From Notospermus geniculatus (lineage: Eukaryota; Nemertea; Pilidiophora; Heteronemertea; Lineidae): a stretch of 64,000 bases of DNA. The notes beneath the pieces are model-generated. The model was given only the letters and a program-made list of their open reading frames with translations. It was not told where the DNA came from and made no database searches. Each line of letters begins with the position of its first letter. Position 1 is the stretch's first letter. Shown in pieces: positions 44,001 through 55,465 of this stretch. The position numbers were made by a program, and so were the translations under genes. The stretch is taken from NCBI GenBank assembly GCA_002633025.1, contig NMRB01001426.1, positions 65,187 through 129,186 on the forward strand, written 5' to 3'.

Positions 44001-46536
44001 TAAAAGTAGGTCAAATAAAAAAACTTGGGCATTATGTTATACTTCCTAGTTAGATATACAATGTACCTATAACAAAAAATTGATGAAGTTCCGTTGCTTA
44101 GTTTAGGAGAAAAAACAGATTTTGTTAGTTTGGCTTAGGCCTCCTGGTGGCAAAGTCAAGAACCAGATTTCACTGAAATTTCGTCAGGAAGTCACGGACA
44201 ACCTAGAGGTAAATACATACAAGTTTCAACGCAATACCTCAAACAATTATCAAAATATAAACCTTTTAAGTTGTTCACAAAACGCCCCCTACTGGCCAAA
44301 GTAGAAATCGCATCGCACCCAAAATCGAACTTGACGTAGATTTTGTGGTCATACACGCCCATATGCAATATGAAAATGACCAGTCAAAAACTGAAGGCGC
44401 TATCCATCTGACAAGGGAAAAGTTTACGGACACACGCACGCACGAACTAACGCACGCACGACAGACCACCACTAAAGGCGCCAAGCACAGCATAAGCCCT
44501 TTTGGCCTATGGGCCAAGCGGGCNTGTGACGGCTTTGATACTGTTAACATGCTGACATCGCACCACAACATATTAAAATATGTTTTGATTAGATTTCCCA
44601 CGTATGTATGCCGTATTTTGCTGATTAGGCCTCTGTAGGCCAAATGCTGAGTGCACTGGTGCATAAAATATACTGTAATGAGTAATGCACCCCCTGCGTA
44701 CTGTCTGGACATTTACTGTCCTGGACAGCGCACTGTATATTTTCTTATCAAATTCATCACAACTCCCCATGCAAGTTATCATAATTCCCTGCACAATTAG
44801 CTTTGTCACAACACTAATTAGACTTGGTAATTAGCTGGTCGGTCTTGTGGCAGACATTCCAGCCGGCACTAGATCAACTTACCTTGACATTGATCTTTAA
44901 CCCTTGCCCCATGTGTTGCAAATCGATTTTATAATGCAGGTCGCCTATTTAGTTAAAAATACCTCGTAGTTCCGTTTCATAGTTTCCTAAAGTAAACATA
45001 GGCCTTGGCCAACTGCACGGGGCTTCCACCAAAATTTTTGTTTTTTAAAGGGGGGATTGCCCCCTTTCCAACTTTTTTAGGGGGATTTTCCTTTTTCAGT
45101 GGGGATAAAAAAACCACCAGTGACACTGAAGGTGCAGGATACGCCATAACTGTGTAGTGACACCTCACCAAAACTGTGTAGTGAGACCTTGATCTTGTGG
45201 GCCCCAGCGATAAGGGAAATTGTACATAGCGAGTACTCGTAAGGCCTACCTGGGAAGGCCTAATGCAGACATGTCAGACTGCAGGTCACTGAGTCATCTT
45301 GCTTGCATGTGACATCAGTCCAATCCTTCTGTACTTATCTTAATTCTATGTCCTGGATTCCACGCACACAATTATACTTATAATGCACCAATTATTTCAA
45401 ACTGTCGGCTGATTGCTGGCATTATGGTGAAAGAAAAACTTTGTACTGCTTCCGCAGAAATGTCAATGTTATCTATGTACTTTTGGTTGTAAGGAAAAAA
45501 TGTTCAGGTATCATCAGAATTGTCAATCAATGTTAAAGGGACTTTAAGCCACTCTGTCCCTCTCGTGACAGATGATGCTGTTACCTGACGTCAAAATGGA
45601 TTGATATTTCTGTCGGCACGTTACGATAATTTTCATTGATTGGTTTGTAGCGCATGGATGCTGAAAGATTCCCTTTGGCTTGTACGTGATTGGGGCGCCG
45701 TCGTGAATAGCCAAACTAACTAAACATACCTTCCGCATAGGGCGTCGATGGTCGCCTACTGCAGTCTCAGGGGAATTCCTGTAATTTCGATTGGAGCGCC
45801 ATCTGTGAATAGCCAAATTAACTGAACATACCTTCTGTTGGGTGACGATGGTTTGCCTACGGCAGTCGACAGCTCGGGAGACGATTGTCACCTACGGCAG
45901 TGAAAGGGTTAATACAAGTTTTGCTGCTGACAGGGTTACAATGAGGACGGCGCCGTACTAGCACCACACGGCGTCGCTGCGAGCGTTGTGACCGAAATTT
46001 CTTTTTTCTAACGTTATTTCAGTTTACTTCTGGCATGAAAATAACCCGTTTGTTTCGGTCAATCGACAGTAAAACTTACATCATCTTATAGTAGATGAAA
46101 ATTTCTCTAATTTCATTGCTTTTTTCCTTAAAGAAGAAATGTGATACGTTTTGTCTCATTATTCCGGTAGAAAATATGTACAGGTCACTTTTCACGACGC
46201 AAGTCGTCAACACCTAAAATGACGTCAATAAGGTCACTTCGCTCGCAGCGCCGACCTGTCGGGATAAAAAAATATCGCCCTCCTCATTATGATTTTGCAT
46301 ATTACAATATTACAATATTACCGTATTGACTTTGCATAACATTACCCTCCAAATATTTTCAGATCCTTCGATGGAGATCTGCTATAATGGCCAAAAGAGT
46401 CAGCAGAAAACATGTTGCAGTCACAAGATGGAGAAGAAGTACGCGTTTGCGGCAGTAAAGGATTTTAAAGATTTGGTCCAAACCACCAGTTCGTATCTCA
46501 AGAATTTGATTGCCAAAAATCAGGCACAATATGAAG
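41007..46536 (+). CDS. Glypican (GPC3/5-like), first two coding exons
   Basis: Glypicans are GPI-anchored heparan sulfate proteoglycan core proteins that tune Wnt, Hedgehog, BMP and FGF signalling at the cell surface. Exon 1 (41007-41199) encodes a start Met, a signal peptide of about 21-23 residues (KKGFIVVLAGVLAVQVSG) and ECRDVLQHFVKHKIGRRNLV. Exon 2 (46363-46536) continues in phase with DPSMEICYNGQ, then KTCCSHKMEKKY and YLKNLIAKNQAQYE. Cysteines at 40, 71, 82 and 83 and the TCCS-x-KMEEKY-type motif match the glypican N-terminal signature; the VPE and LIxxN spacing is closest to GPC3/GPC5 as I recall them. Intron 1 is 5.2 kb. No further glypican exon was found in the remaining 17.5 kb, so the rest is probably beyond the window. 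Confidence 0.85.
41200..43776. other. Glypican intron 1, left part
   Basis: A weak inverted repeat around GGGAGATATTTTTTCCCATT (41445) and AAATGTCTCCCAATTTGAG (41538). Otherwise AT-rich unique-looking DNA with no supported exon. Longer open frames here lack splice context and codon bias. Confidence 0.5.
43777..44523 (-). mobile_element. Transposon family TX, copy 2
   Basis: This is the reverse complement of the unit at 15569-16610, from AAAAAATAGTGCCAATGGCA to GGCCTATGGGCCAAGCGGGC, ending at an N (44524). It is shorter because it has fewer internal repeats. It lies in glypican intron 1. Confidence 0.78.
44525..46362. other. Glypican intron 1, right part, with small tandem duplication
   Basis: At 45693-45905 a roughly 110-bp segment (GCGCC-TC-GTGAATAGCCAAA to CCTAC-GCAGTC) is repeated, plus a partial third unit. 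GCGCCGACCTGTCGGGATAA at 46244 matches 15460. There is no coding evidence. Confidence 0.5.
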
Positions 46537-47697
46537 GTAAGCAGATGTATAAGTAGTTTTTTGGCTTGGTTCAGGGATAATTGTAGGATTTCGAAAGGGC
46601 GTGTGTCATATTCATTAAAAAAAGGCACCTCGTTGGAAATAACCTGGGCACTTCTCCTGTGGCAATTTTTGATGACATCATGTCGAAGGTGAACCAAGAA
46701 ACTTTTGAAAACACCTTTCATGACAGTTCCTTTGAGGTGTGGAATAGTCCTGGCCTATTTTCACCATTGTAAACGTGAAAATGTAAAAATAGTTTTTTGG
46801 GGGGAGCATTACAAATTTTTCAGGAGGTCAGGTTGGGCGTGGCACAGCACTCCTCGGAAGACATCCTAAAATTATCCCTGATGGTCACTCTGTCAGTGAC
46901 TTTTTCTTTCAGTCACGAAAACGATTCTTGAATTTTATTTTTTACACAAGTTTTTGGAGGGGTTAAACCTGGACCCATATTCATAAAACCTTGCTAGGCT
47001 TAGTTACTTACTAAAGTACCGGTACTCAGTTTGTGCAGGCCAATGTACACAACTAGCAACCAGCTAAGCCACATGTAAGCAAGATGAATATGGGCCCAGC
47101 TTTCCATCAAGTCATTCATTCATTATACACCTTTGCTCTTCCATCACCTCATCTGCTCATCTTAGCCTCAGCCCTCTCTAAGATTACGTCCACAAACAGA
47201 GCTCGCACATCCGCCTGCCATTGATCCGCAGATCTTGGAGTTGCCTAGTGAACGAGAATTTGCCGTAAGAGAACTCAATCTTCCGAGAGCAGATCCTCCA
47301 TGATATCCCTGTAAATACACCGCAGGCAGGTATATGACAGCTTCGTCAATATCAGGTGATCTTGAGGAACTATGCAGAGTTTCATCCCTGCACACGTTCT
47401 TGTCTATAGTGTACATCGAAGTGTGTGTGGATCTTTCCTACACCACTTCATGTTGCTAAGATGAGTGCCTGATGTATACAGTATTACAGGTATGGAGGAT
47501 AAGTCAGTTTCTGAGAAACATGAAGAAGCCAGTGAAAGCCAAGATTTTGTGTAGGCAGTGTTGCTGTGTGCTGATCTGAAAGCGAAGATTTTGTGTCGGA
47601 TGTGTTACAAGTGGACAGCTGAACCACTTCAAGTTTTCCAGGAGGAACTTTTTTAGGTTGTTTGAATAGAAATTGTATAAAGCAGGCCCATAGAAAT
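46537..47697. other. Downstream of glypican exon 2, no features recognised
   Basis: Unique-looking noncoding sequence. A GGACCCATATTCATAAAACC (46970) and AAGATGAATATGGGCCCA (47081) pair suggests a roughly 125-bp inverted-repeat remnant. Confidence 0.4.
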
Positions 47698-48014
47698 TGT
47701 ATAAATCAGGGCCATACTATACATGTGCAATATTATTGCACAATATGAGGATCAAAATGGTCAATATCATTGCAAATCTTTCTTCTAACCATTATGCCAG
47801 AGGCTCATGACCCTATTTTGATTCTCATATTGTGCAATAATATTGCATGTGTATGGGCCCTTTTCGGTACATCCATGTATTATTATTGCACAATGTGGGC
47901 CCAAAATGGCTGTCATGTGCTTCTGGCACAATGGATGGAAGAAAGATTGGCAATAATATTGCCCATTTTGATCCTCATATTGTGCAATAATATTGCACGT
48001 GTATGGGCCCCTTT
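47698..48014. repeat. Complex palindromic element with TGCAATAATATTGCA cores
   Basis: GGGCCATACTATACATGTGC at the left and GCACGTGTATGGGCCC at the right are inverted. Between them are at least four palindromes of GCAATA(T)TATTGCACAAT type and direct repeats of GATCCTCATATTGTGCAATA. Confidence 0.75.
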
Positions 48015-48997
48015 AGAGTTACAAAGATGAGGTACATGTAAAAAGGGCTGGGGCATAAGGATGTTGCATCGTTTAATTGCCCTTGAACAAAAAATTATTC
48101 AGAAGGAGGCAAGTTGGCTGAAGAAAAGAAGGAAAATTTTACCTCAATAGTTTTCATGAGAGCGCCAATAAAGTGAATGTAAAAGGTGAATTTTTTATAA
48201 GGAAGTGTATACCTGAATGATTGATCGATAAATATCGAACTAGAATCAAATCAACTCGTTCATAACTCATGTAGGCTTTATATACTTATGTACCTGTGTT
48301 TGTGTCTTTTTCAATACCCCCTCACTTGTTATTCGATAGTGCGACATTATCACAAACAAAATGAACAATCTAGACGCTTAGTATACTTTTGTTATGTGGT
48401 AGACATATGTAAAGATACCTGGAAATAAAGTAACCGATAAATTCAATTGATCAACAACCGTAACAAGTCCTCATCACAAAGTGCCCCAGGGAATCTTTGA
48501 TTATCCTGTATTTTTAGACACATATGCGTCATATCGATATGTACGCATTACCTTTCTGTACATGTACATCACTTCATGAGTTGTTTGTTTGTGAAGTCCA
48601 GATCAACAGACCTTTTGGCTGACCTTAAAAAAAGGTCAAAGTGCCTTTTACTGTTGTTAGGTAAACAATATAAACCTTCGCCTGAAGTAGCTTATATTTT
48701 CAGTATTTTATGATTAATGAAATAAAGTGATCCCAAAACTTGGAGGGGATTTCTCAGGATTTTGAAATGGAAGGTTTGAACCCACTGACGCATTTTCAGG
48801 CCGTGGTTTCCCACTCAGGCGTGTCAATTTCACAGGCAATAATCAATAATAAAGTCCATTGATCATTGTATGTCGATTGCCTGTGAAATCACCACTCTCT
48901 GATTCACAAATTGCGGAAGTCGGTTCACGTTTTTGTTCTCCAATTAAAAGAATGGTAGAATTTCTTACTTTTGTGGGTGGAAAGACACGTAGCTCAT
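48015..48997. other. AT-rich noncoding DNA
   Basis: No exon. A short inverted pair CAGGCAATAATCAATAATAA / TGATCATTGTATGTCGATTGCCTG lies near 48832-48887. Confidence 0.4.
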
Positions 48998-49180
48998 GTG
49001 TGGCGGTCTAGGAAAACCCGTCGGATGTCACTGAATGATCAACAAGGACTGTCAGATTGCCTTTGCATTGATCTGCTATGTGTTACATGAGTACATTTCA
49101 GCCATTGAAATGTGCGGGTTCACCGAGGCCATCACTTTCCTCAAATGTGACTTCCTACAGGTTTTCCAAGACTGCCTCAC
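48998..49180. mobile_element. MITE family M2, copy 3
   Basis: GTGGCGGTCTAGGAAAACCC to GTTTTCCAAGACTGCC, with the same interior as the copies at 13391 and 17791. Confidence 0.75.
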
Positions 49181-49243
49181 AATCATAAAATTAATTCACC
49201 CTATGCCCGTTCCATCACTCTTCTTTCGTTGTCCGTCATCCTA

Positions 49244-49390
49244 CAGCACACAGTAGTGTAGCACACAATGGTGTAGCACACAATAGTGTAGCACACAATG
49301 GTGTAGCACACAATGGTGTAGCACACAATAGTGTAGCACACAATAGTGTAGCACACAACAGTGTAGCACACAGTAGTGTAGCACACAATT
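49244..49390 (+). repeat. 15-bp minisatellite, about nine copies
   Basis: The unit TGTAGCACACAATAG alternates with TGTAGCACACAATGG. Because 15 is a multiple of 3, it keeps open frames on both strands; these are not genes. Confidence 0.92.
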
Positions 49391-49896
49391 TGTGTGGTAG
49401 TTCCACAAATTCCTGTGTAACGAATTTCATTGAAATTCTCTATTCTGTAAACATTACCATAATTCAAGTAGATTTCTGTGCATATTGGCCTATAGGAAAT
49501 AATGAACAAACATACTGGAATAAGTATTTGAAATCGATGACATGTTAGCTCCACGCATAAAATAGGTGAACCCTGAGAGGTGAAGCTACACTCCTACAAG
49601 CTAATATTGATTTCTTGCACTGGGAATGTCAATGCCGTGCCCTCATGTATCCGCGCTTTTGCAGGTTAGCCTAATGTAACCAAAGAGACTTCACCTAAAG
49701 CAGCGACATTTCTGTTACGCCTGCTATGCAAACATTCAGGCTTGTTTGGTAGTTCCAGGGAGGTGGGTTTAGGGGGGCCTTTTTGTCATATTTTTCGCAA
49801 AAGTACAAAGTTTGTTACCATGATTTTGAGCATTTTGAGAGTGCACTACATGTAGCTGCCTCTTCATAATCCATTATGTATAGTGGTGCCTGCCCC

Positions 49897-49983
49897 NNNN
49901 NNNNNNNNNNNNNNNNNNNNNNNNNNNNNNNNNNNNNNNNNNNNNNNNNNNNNNNNNNNNNNNNNNNNNNNNNNNNNNNNNNN
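49897..49983. other. Assembly gap (87 N)
   Basis: A run of 87 Ns. The right flank begins in dispersed repeat R2. Confidence 0.97.
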
Positions 49984-49987
49984 CCCT

Positions 49988-50140
49988 AGCCCACTGCCTC
50001 AATAGGTGTCACTAGTGGTTAAAACTATTGAAATGAAACTGACATCTCGGTCTTGATCAAATTCCTACACAAAAGACATCCATTGTATAGGACCGGGTTT
50101 CGGTGTGCTGCCCTCTGTCATAGCTAGGATCTCCATTGAC
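49988..50140 (+). repeat. Dispersed repeat R2, copy 2
   Basis: CACTGCCTCAATAGGTGTCA and CTAGTGGTTAAAACTATTGA as in 14205-14365, in the same orientation. Confidence 0.65.
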
Positions 50141-50330
50141 CATTTTTCGGTTGAATGATATTTTCTATGAAAAAAATTTTCATTTCGGATTATAGATTTC
50201 ACAACTGTGCAAAGTAGGTCACTGAGGAAAGGCACTGGTGGGCATTAGACGCGAGAATATCCAGTATATTTCCTGTGCCATCATGTACCTCGGCATACAT
50301 GGCATAATACATGTACACAAAAAAAACAAG

Positions 50331-50766
50331 ATGGCCGCCAAATCAGAAGAAGACAGCCAACTGAAATGGTGGCCTTGTCTTATCTATTGTTCCAGTTGTT
50401 TTGTCTTTAACGTTGATTGAAATGTGCAACCAGATTAATTTCATGATCAAACGCATCCGACATGTGCCACGTCTCCAGGCATCATCACCAGCTGTGCGCG
50501 CATTGAATGCTGTCTTTGATGTCTTTGTCGAACTAATCACTTTAACAGAAAAAATGTCGGCAGAAATTGATTATCAAGACAATGGTTACCATGGCAACAT
50601 AAACTGTTGCCAAGCAACTAATCAGGTTTGTCAAATTAGTAGTATTCTACGAGTTCCGCTGGATCTGTTCCAATTTCAACTTGTGTACATTGCACGTGCA
50701 TTTTATACAGGGTCTCGGACTCAACCCCTGTGTAGATTACTTTCATCAGCCCTGGGAGCTGACTAG
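50331..50766 (+). other. Unassigned open segment with good start context
   Basis: ACAAGATGGCCGCC at 50326 gives MAAKSEEDSQLKWWPCLIYC before a stop at 50418-50420. An overlapping frame from about 50401 runs 121 codons (IEMCNQINFMIKRIRHVPRL, then PAVRALNAVFDVFVELITL). The two could be one ancient coding sequence with a frameshift, or unrelated. I do not recognise either, and no clear splice sites were found. Confidence 0.2.
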
Positions 50767-50838
50767 GAAACTTGGAAACAAAAGGATGATTTGTTGGCCA
50801 TTGTATATTTTGTCAGGTGCATTTGCTAAATCCTTATA

Positions 50839-51247
50839 AGGCCAGACTTTTTTTATATCTTGTTTAGCGCACTTCGATTTCCAGATGTTTGTAGAGGTGG
50901 TCGGAAAAAAAATAAAAATAAAAATTTATTTTCTCCATTCACAAATGCATTCTGTAAAACAGAGCGGAGGCAGAAATAAAAATATAATTTTATTTCAAAA
51001 TAGACCTTTGTTCTAACTATGACAGACCTTGCAGTGTGGTTCCTACGCCACTAGATGCCGAGAGCTGATTAGATTTTTCGGGCAGGAAGGGCAGCGGTCG
51101 GATTAGAAATAAATTTTTTTTTTCTATTTTGAGTGATTTTGAACGTCGGGTTTGCTAAATGATCAAAAATGAATATTTTTTTTTTTGTTTTTGGAATTTT
51201 GGGCGTCGGCCGGTTCGCCAAACAAGGTATAAAAAACGTCTGGCCTG
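50839..51247. mobile_element. Inverted-repeat element with AGGCCAGAC-TTTTTTATA ends
   Basis: GGCCAGACTTTTTTTATATC and TTGTTTAGCG at the left are mirrored by CGCCAAACAAGGTATAAAAA and ACGTCTGGCC at the right. The interior has AAAAATAAAAATAAAA tracts in both orientations. Confidence 0.65.
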
Positions 51248-51924
51248 AAGCAAGTAAAATTAATTTGTAAAGATTGTTGGCGCATGTGTGCAGTGATAGT
51301 ACGGTAGTTGAAATAAATGTCACAAATTTCTAGTGAATGGAGAGTTTGATATGAGTCATGGACGGTAAAAAAACATGCAATAAGGAATAAGCTGGATTAC
51401 GAGTGTACAGGCCATGTTTGGTGATGGTGATGTAAGGCAACATGCAAAAAACTCTGCTAGACTTTATGTAAAAGGAAGATATGTTCAAACCATTCCCTCA
51501 GGGTGCTCTTTTTCAGGTTGTTTTTCAGAAAATCTCGTTAGATTGGCAACTTTTGGAAAAATAGAGAAGAAAGAGGAAAAATCGATTTTTGTGTCTCTCT
51601 TGTCAACATATCCCGCTTGGATCTAGAAATCTCCTGGGGAGTACAGGAAGGATGATCTTTTAAATCACATTTGGTCCGAGTGTGTTTTTCCTGCAATCCA
51701 TCCATCATCAGTTCACAGATGGCCCTCTGGGGTTTACCAGTCCCTCATGGTAAAAATTGTATAGGAAATCCAGGTGGACTTTTACACAGGATGATTATCC
51801 CGAGTACCTGGTAAGCTGGACAGCTCATATTGCTTTAGGGAAAGGATTGAAGGCTTTTTGTGTCCATCTTCCTTGTCAAACTGATACAGCATGGTCGTTT
51901 TGGCTTTGTAGATGTGGTTGCTTC

Positions 51925-52145
51925 AGACATACAGTATGTTGCACAATTGACCTCCCTTCCACGCCGCGCACCATCCACGTACCACATGCAGCTCAAATCT
52001 TCCGCGGACGTCGTGTGCTGCCGTGGATGTCACGTAGTGAAGACGTAACGTCATTCGCCCGTGGTGCGCAGACGTCGTGCAGAAGAGACGCGTGACGCAC
52101 CCGTACCATACGAAATAAACTGAAGCGTACTTTCCGCATGACATA
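51925..52145 (+). repeat. Dispersed repeat R3, copy 1
   Basis: ACAGTATGTTGCACAATTGA, CCTCCCTTCCACGCCGC-CAC, GAAGACGTAA-GTCATTCGCC and CAGAAGAGACGC-TGACG also occur in the same order at 62668-62945. Confidence 0.75.
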
Positions 52146-52339
52146 CGCGGATAAAATCAGGAAGATGTCTGGTTTGCTGCCTTCCTCTCCTGAGTTAATC
52201 AAGGTATATACTGAGATACCCTCTATCGCATGGAGAGCAGGTCTGTGACCAGGGATTGAATGCTGAACCTCAGAGGTGACAGGTAACCTGATCTGTCCAC
52301 AGCCTGCTATGACAACAGCGATCTTGCCGATTGGTACTT

Positions 52340-52486
52340 TAAGCTGCATTTAGCTGACATGCGGAATGCGGTATAGGGCCGCGGAATCCCCGGCGGAAGC
52401 GATTTGTTGTATGAGAAATGCATTGAACTTTCCGCTTACCGCGTTCCGCAATCCGCATACCGCGTGCAGCTAAATCCAGCTTTATT
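52340..52486. mobile_element. Short MITE with AGCTGCATTTAGCTG-CATGCGGA ends
   Basis: AAGCTGCATTTAGCTGACAT and GCGGAATGCGGTA at the left are mirrored by TACCGCGTGCAGCTAAATCC and AGCTT at the right. The interior is rich in CCGC/GCGG. Confidence 0.65.
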
Positions 52487-53359
52487 CTGCACATCTAACC
52501 CATCCCAATGTCACTGATATAGGATACTTGCCTCATGGAGGAAAGATACTGATGAAAAACCGGCAGTTAACATCAGCAACCCTGCATGCTTAGACAGGGC
52601 TGCGGCTGTGTTTGCATGTCTTTCAACGTTCAACATCTCGTTATCAAACTTTGCTAATTAGAGAAATTTACCTGGGCAATCAGCAGTTGATGAGGGTGTT
52701 AAAATAGCGTGCGGACTCCTTTTTCTCACTTTCTAAATTGGCGCAGATTTTCGGTCTTCAGCAGTAGAGATATTTTAGCGTTCCTGCGTAATTAGCAGAT
52801 TCAGGCAGTTCACTAGCTCACATTGAAATTAGCAGCTGTACCTTTGTCGATTTCAACATTTCCTTTTGCTTCATTTCCTCTGCTCCACTGGAAATTACAC
52901 TCGGCCCCAGTGTGTATCCGACGTCCCGGTCTCCTACACACTGGCACTTTTGGGGCTCAAAAGCCGTGAACACCACTAGATGGCACTCCACTGGCTCCAG
53001 CCAATCACCACGCTTTCTCACTCTATTCCCGCAGAAATTACTTCCAGGAAAAACCCAACCTCGTCCCCAGAGGTATAGTTCGCTCAGACAACCGTGGACC
53101 ACTCGCCATATTATCAACCTGGGAACGAGGTTAAGAAAACCGAAGGACCCGGTGCTGCCATCACGCGGTCGTCACGACTGTTTTAAATCTCTAAAAGAGC
53201 CAGACGCGGAGTGTGACTTACCGAAGGGGTGAGCCCGTAGCGTCTGGCCAAGTGAGACTACTGGAAATCAGATAAAGTAAATCTGCATCAGATTAAATGG
53301 ACATGCTCTTATCAGCTTTTGTTCTTCATGCCACCGCCTTTTATGCTTGGCGATACCAG

Positions 53360-53926
53360 TAAGGGGCGGTCTCAAAATTACTGTAAAGCAGGAAAATTTC
53401 GCGTGCAGGAAATTTTCGCGAATTTCGCGAGAGTGTGTGAGTCGCGAAAATTTCCCGTCGCTAATATAAATACACGCAAGTGATAGATATGGTCCGTGAA
53501 AAAAAACTGAAAAAATGGCAGAGACTCGCGAAAATATCCTGCCGCGAATACGTCTATATAATTCTTGATTCACAAACATTTCCAGCCGCGAAATTATCTT
53601 GCTTTACAGTACATTGATGCCAAAAAAGACGATGTGGCTTCATCTTTTCCCTGACCCCTCCCCCCTTGAAAAGATGAAGTGGGCACTGTTACATTGGCTT
53701 CATCCATGTGGGAAGTTTATAGCTCTGACTCATACAGTCCATAGTAGATCCAGCCAGAACCTTGTTCGTTTCTAAAAGACTAAAAAAGTCATTCTCCTGT
53801 AAAAATGAGTGATGCCAATTTTTTCAAAAAAGATGAAGTGGGCTTCCCCAAATCAAGAACCCCCTCCCCAGACTTGAAGTCACTTCATCTTTTTTGGCAT
53901 CAAAACAATTTTGAGATGGCCCCTAA
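53360..53926. mobile_element. Foldback with AGGGGCGGTCTCAAAATT ends carrying a nested CGCGAAA MITE
   Basis: Left end AAGGGGCGGTCTCAAAATT, right end AATTTTGAGATGGCCCCT. TGATGCCAAAAAAGACGATG next to the nested element is mirrored by CATCTTTTTTGGCATCA at 53886-53902. A fragment of this family sits at 3568-3620. Confidence 0.75.
53380..53611. mobile_element. CGCGAAA MITE, copy 3 (inverted)
   Basis: ACTGTAAAGCAGGAAAATTT to TTATCTTGCTTTACAGTA, the reverse orientation of the copies at 29799 and 39203. Confidence 0.88.
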
Positions 53927-54737
53927 ACTTCATCAGATCATGGGACAACAAGGCAAAGATCCAAACATTGAAGTTTCTACCATCTGAAGAATTTTTGACC
54001 TGGGATTATGTTCCACAAGTTGGCAAAAAGCTAGGCTCCAAACTGCTCAGTGCCAGTTGTTTTGCCCAGTGGTGCGCTCCGAAGCCACTCCGACTTTTTT
54101 ACTTGCACAACAAAATCTATCTTGACATATCTTCTTGAAACATTACACTCAGTTCTGCTGCATTACAGGTGCTTGTGTTCCTATTTCCTTGTAAATTGTC
54201 AGCGGTTCTTCATACTTTTTCCGCCGCATTTGCCTCCGGGTGGTATTCGTGGTATGTGTCTATTTGCTATTTTGTCAAAGGTTTTTTATGCGACAGTCAA
54301 TCCTTCGCTCTCTTGATGTACATGTACATGTACATGTGTATCATCTAAATTCAGATTATCTTATGTTGGTGCGAAGTACTATGTATAAATTTACATTGTG
54401 TAAAGCAACATATCAAACATGAATGCAATGTATAGTCCTTCCCTATAATAATTGTTCTTATGAACTAAGTCTGCAGACTCTGGCAGGTATCTAGGCCTAC
54501 ACCTCTGCGTTTTGGCACAAAATGAAAACTAGCTACCACAGGGCCATATTTAGTTCGTCTCACTCCGTGCAGTCTCAAAAAATACAGGGCCTACCTGTAG
54601 GCTGAAGATTGTGAAAGGTTCCTTGCCGAAACTACCATGCCACTTTTCTGCATTCTCCCACTGCTGGGCTTTGGTCTCGTTCCTCTACACTCTGTTTCAT
54701 ACGCTCCTCTTGAAGAGGAGCGAGACCAAGCCCAGAG

Positions 54738-55456
54738 GGGTAGTTATTAAGTACGGAACGGAACGGAACGGAATCGTGGTTGCAAACGGAATGTAAAAGA
54801 CAGACTGACCCTGAAACTGGAACGGAACAAAGTTAATCTTCATTTCATTTCAAATGGACAGTGCCATGCTGTTATGTCGGTTCGTTCTATCATGTTTGTC
54901 TTGCCAAATCTGTGGTGTAGTGCTTTTGTGGTGGGTTCGATTCTATTTTGGGGTTGGAACAGGCCAAGTACTGTTGATGATTGGTTCACTTATTGGGTGT
55001 CGCCCCGCCTTAATAGTGCATAGGATAAGGCAATTCTTTAGTTGTGTGGGTTCGATTCTTTTACCGGTCACTCTGGTGGGGGTAGTGCTTTAGTGGTTGG
55101 TTCGATTCTATACTGGCCGTGATGTTTATTGGGATGGGATAGGCCTTCCATTACCAGAGTGACCCAACAATCAAATGAACCACTGAAGCAACACATCATC
55201 CCAAAGGCAAAAAGGAACTCCATGTTAACCCCAATATAGAATCGAACCCACCACAAAAGCACTTCCCCGACAAATTAAACGGCACGACCCAAGAATCGAG
55301 CCTAACACCAACATGACAGAACGAACCCAACATCACAACACAGCGCTATTCATAAGATTAGCTCTGTTCCGTTCCAGTTTCAGGGTCAGTCCGTATTTTC
55401 CATTCCGTTTGCAACCACGATTCCGTTCCGTTCCGTTCCGTACTTAATAACTACCC
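54738..55456. mobile_element. Mutator-like element with GGAAC-rich inverted repeats and 9-bp duplication
   Basis: GGGTAGTTATTAAGTACGGA with (ACGGA)n at the left is mirrored at 55420-55456. AGCCCAGAG flanks it (54729-54737, 55457-55465). Subterminal arms (TGGTGGGTTCGATTCTAT and ATAGAATCGAACCCACCA) give an extended cruciform. Confidence 0.8.
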
Positions 55457-55465
55457 AGCCCAGAG

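Noticed and set aside
44275-44712. 145-codon minus-strand open frame
   Set aside because: It lies across transposon TX copy 2, contains the N at 44524 and has a counterpart in TX copy 1 without conserved protein features.
49244-49390. CRISPR array
   Set aside because: Head-to-tail 15-bp repeats without unique spacers, in an animal genome.
49201-49554. Long minus-strand open frame with repeated CYTIV units
   Set aside because: It is a translation of the 15-bp minisatellite at 49244-49390; a period divisible by three keeps the frame open without coding.
52818-53232. Overlapping open frames on both strands of about 100 codons
   Set aside because: Composition looks non-coding, no splice signals or recognisable domains, and neither strand is favoured.
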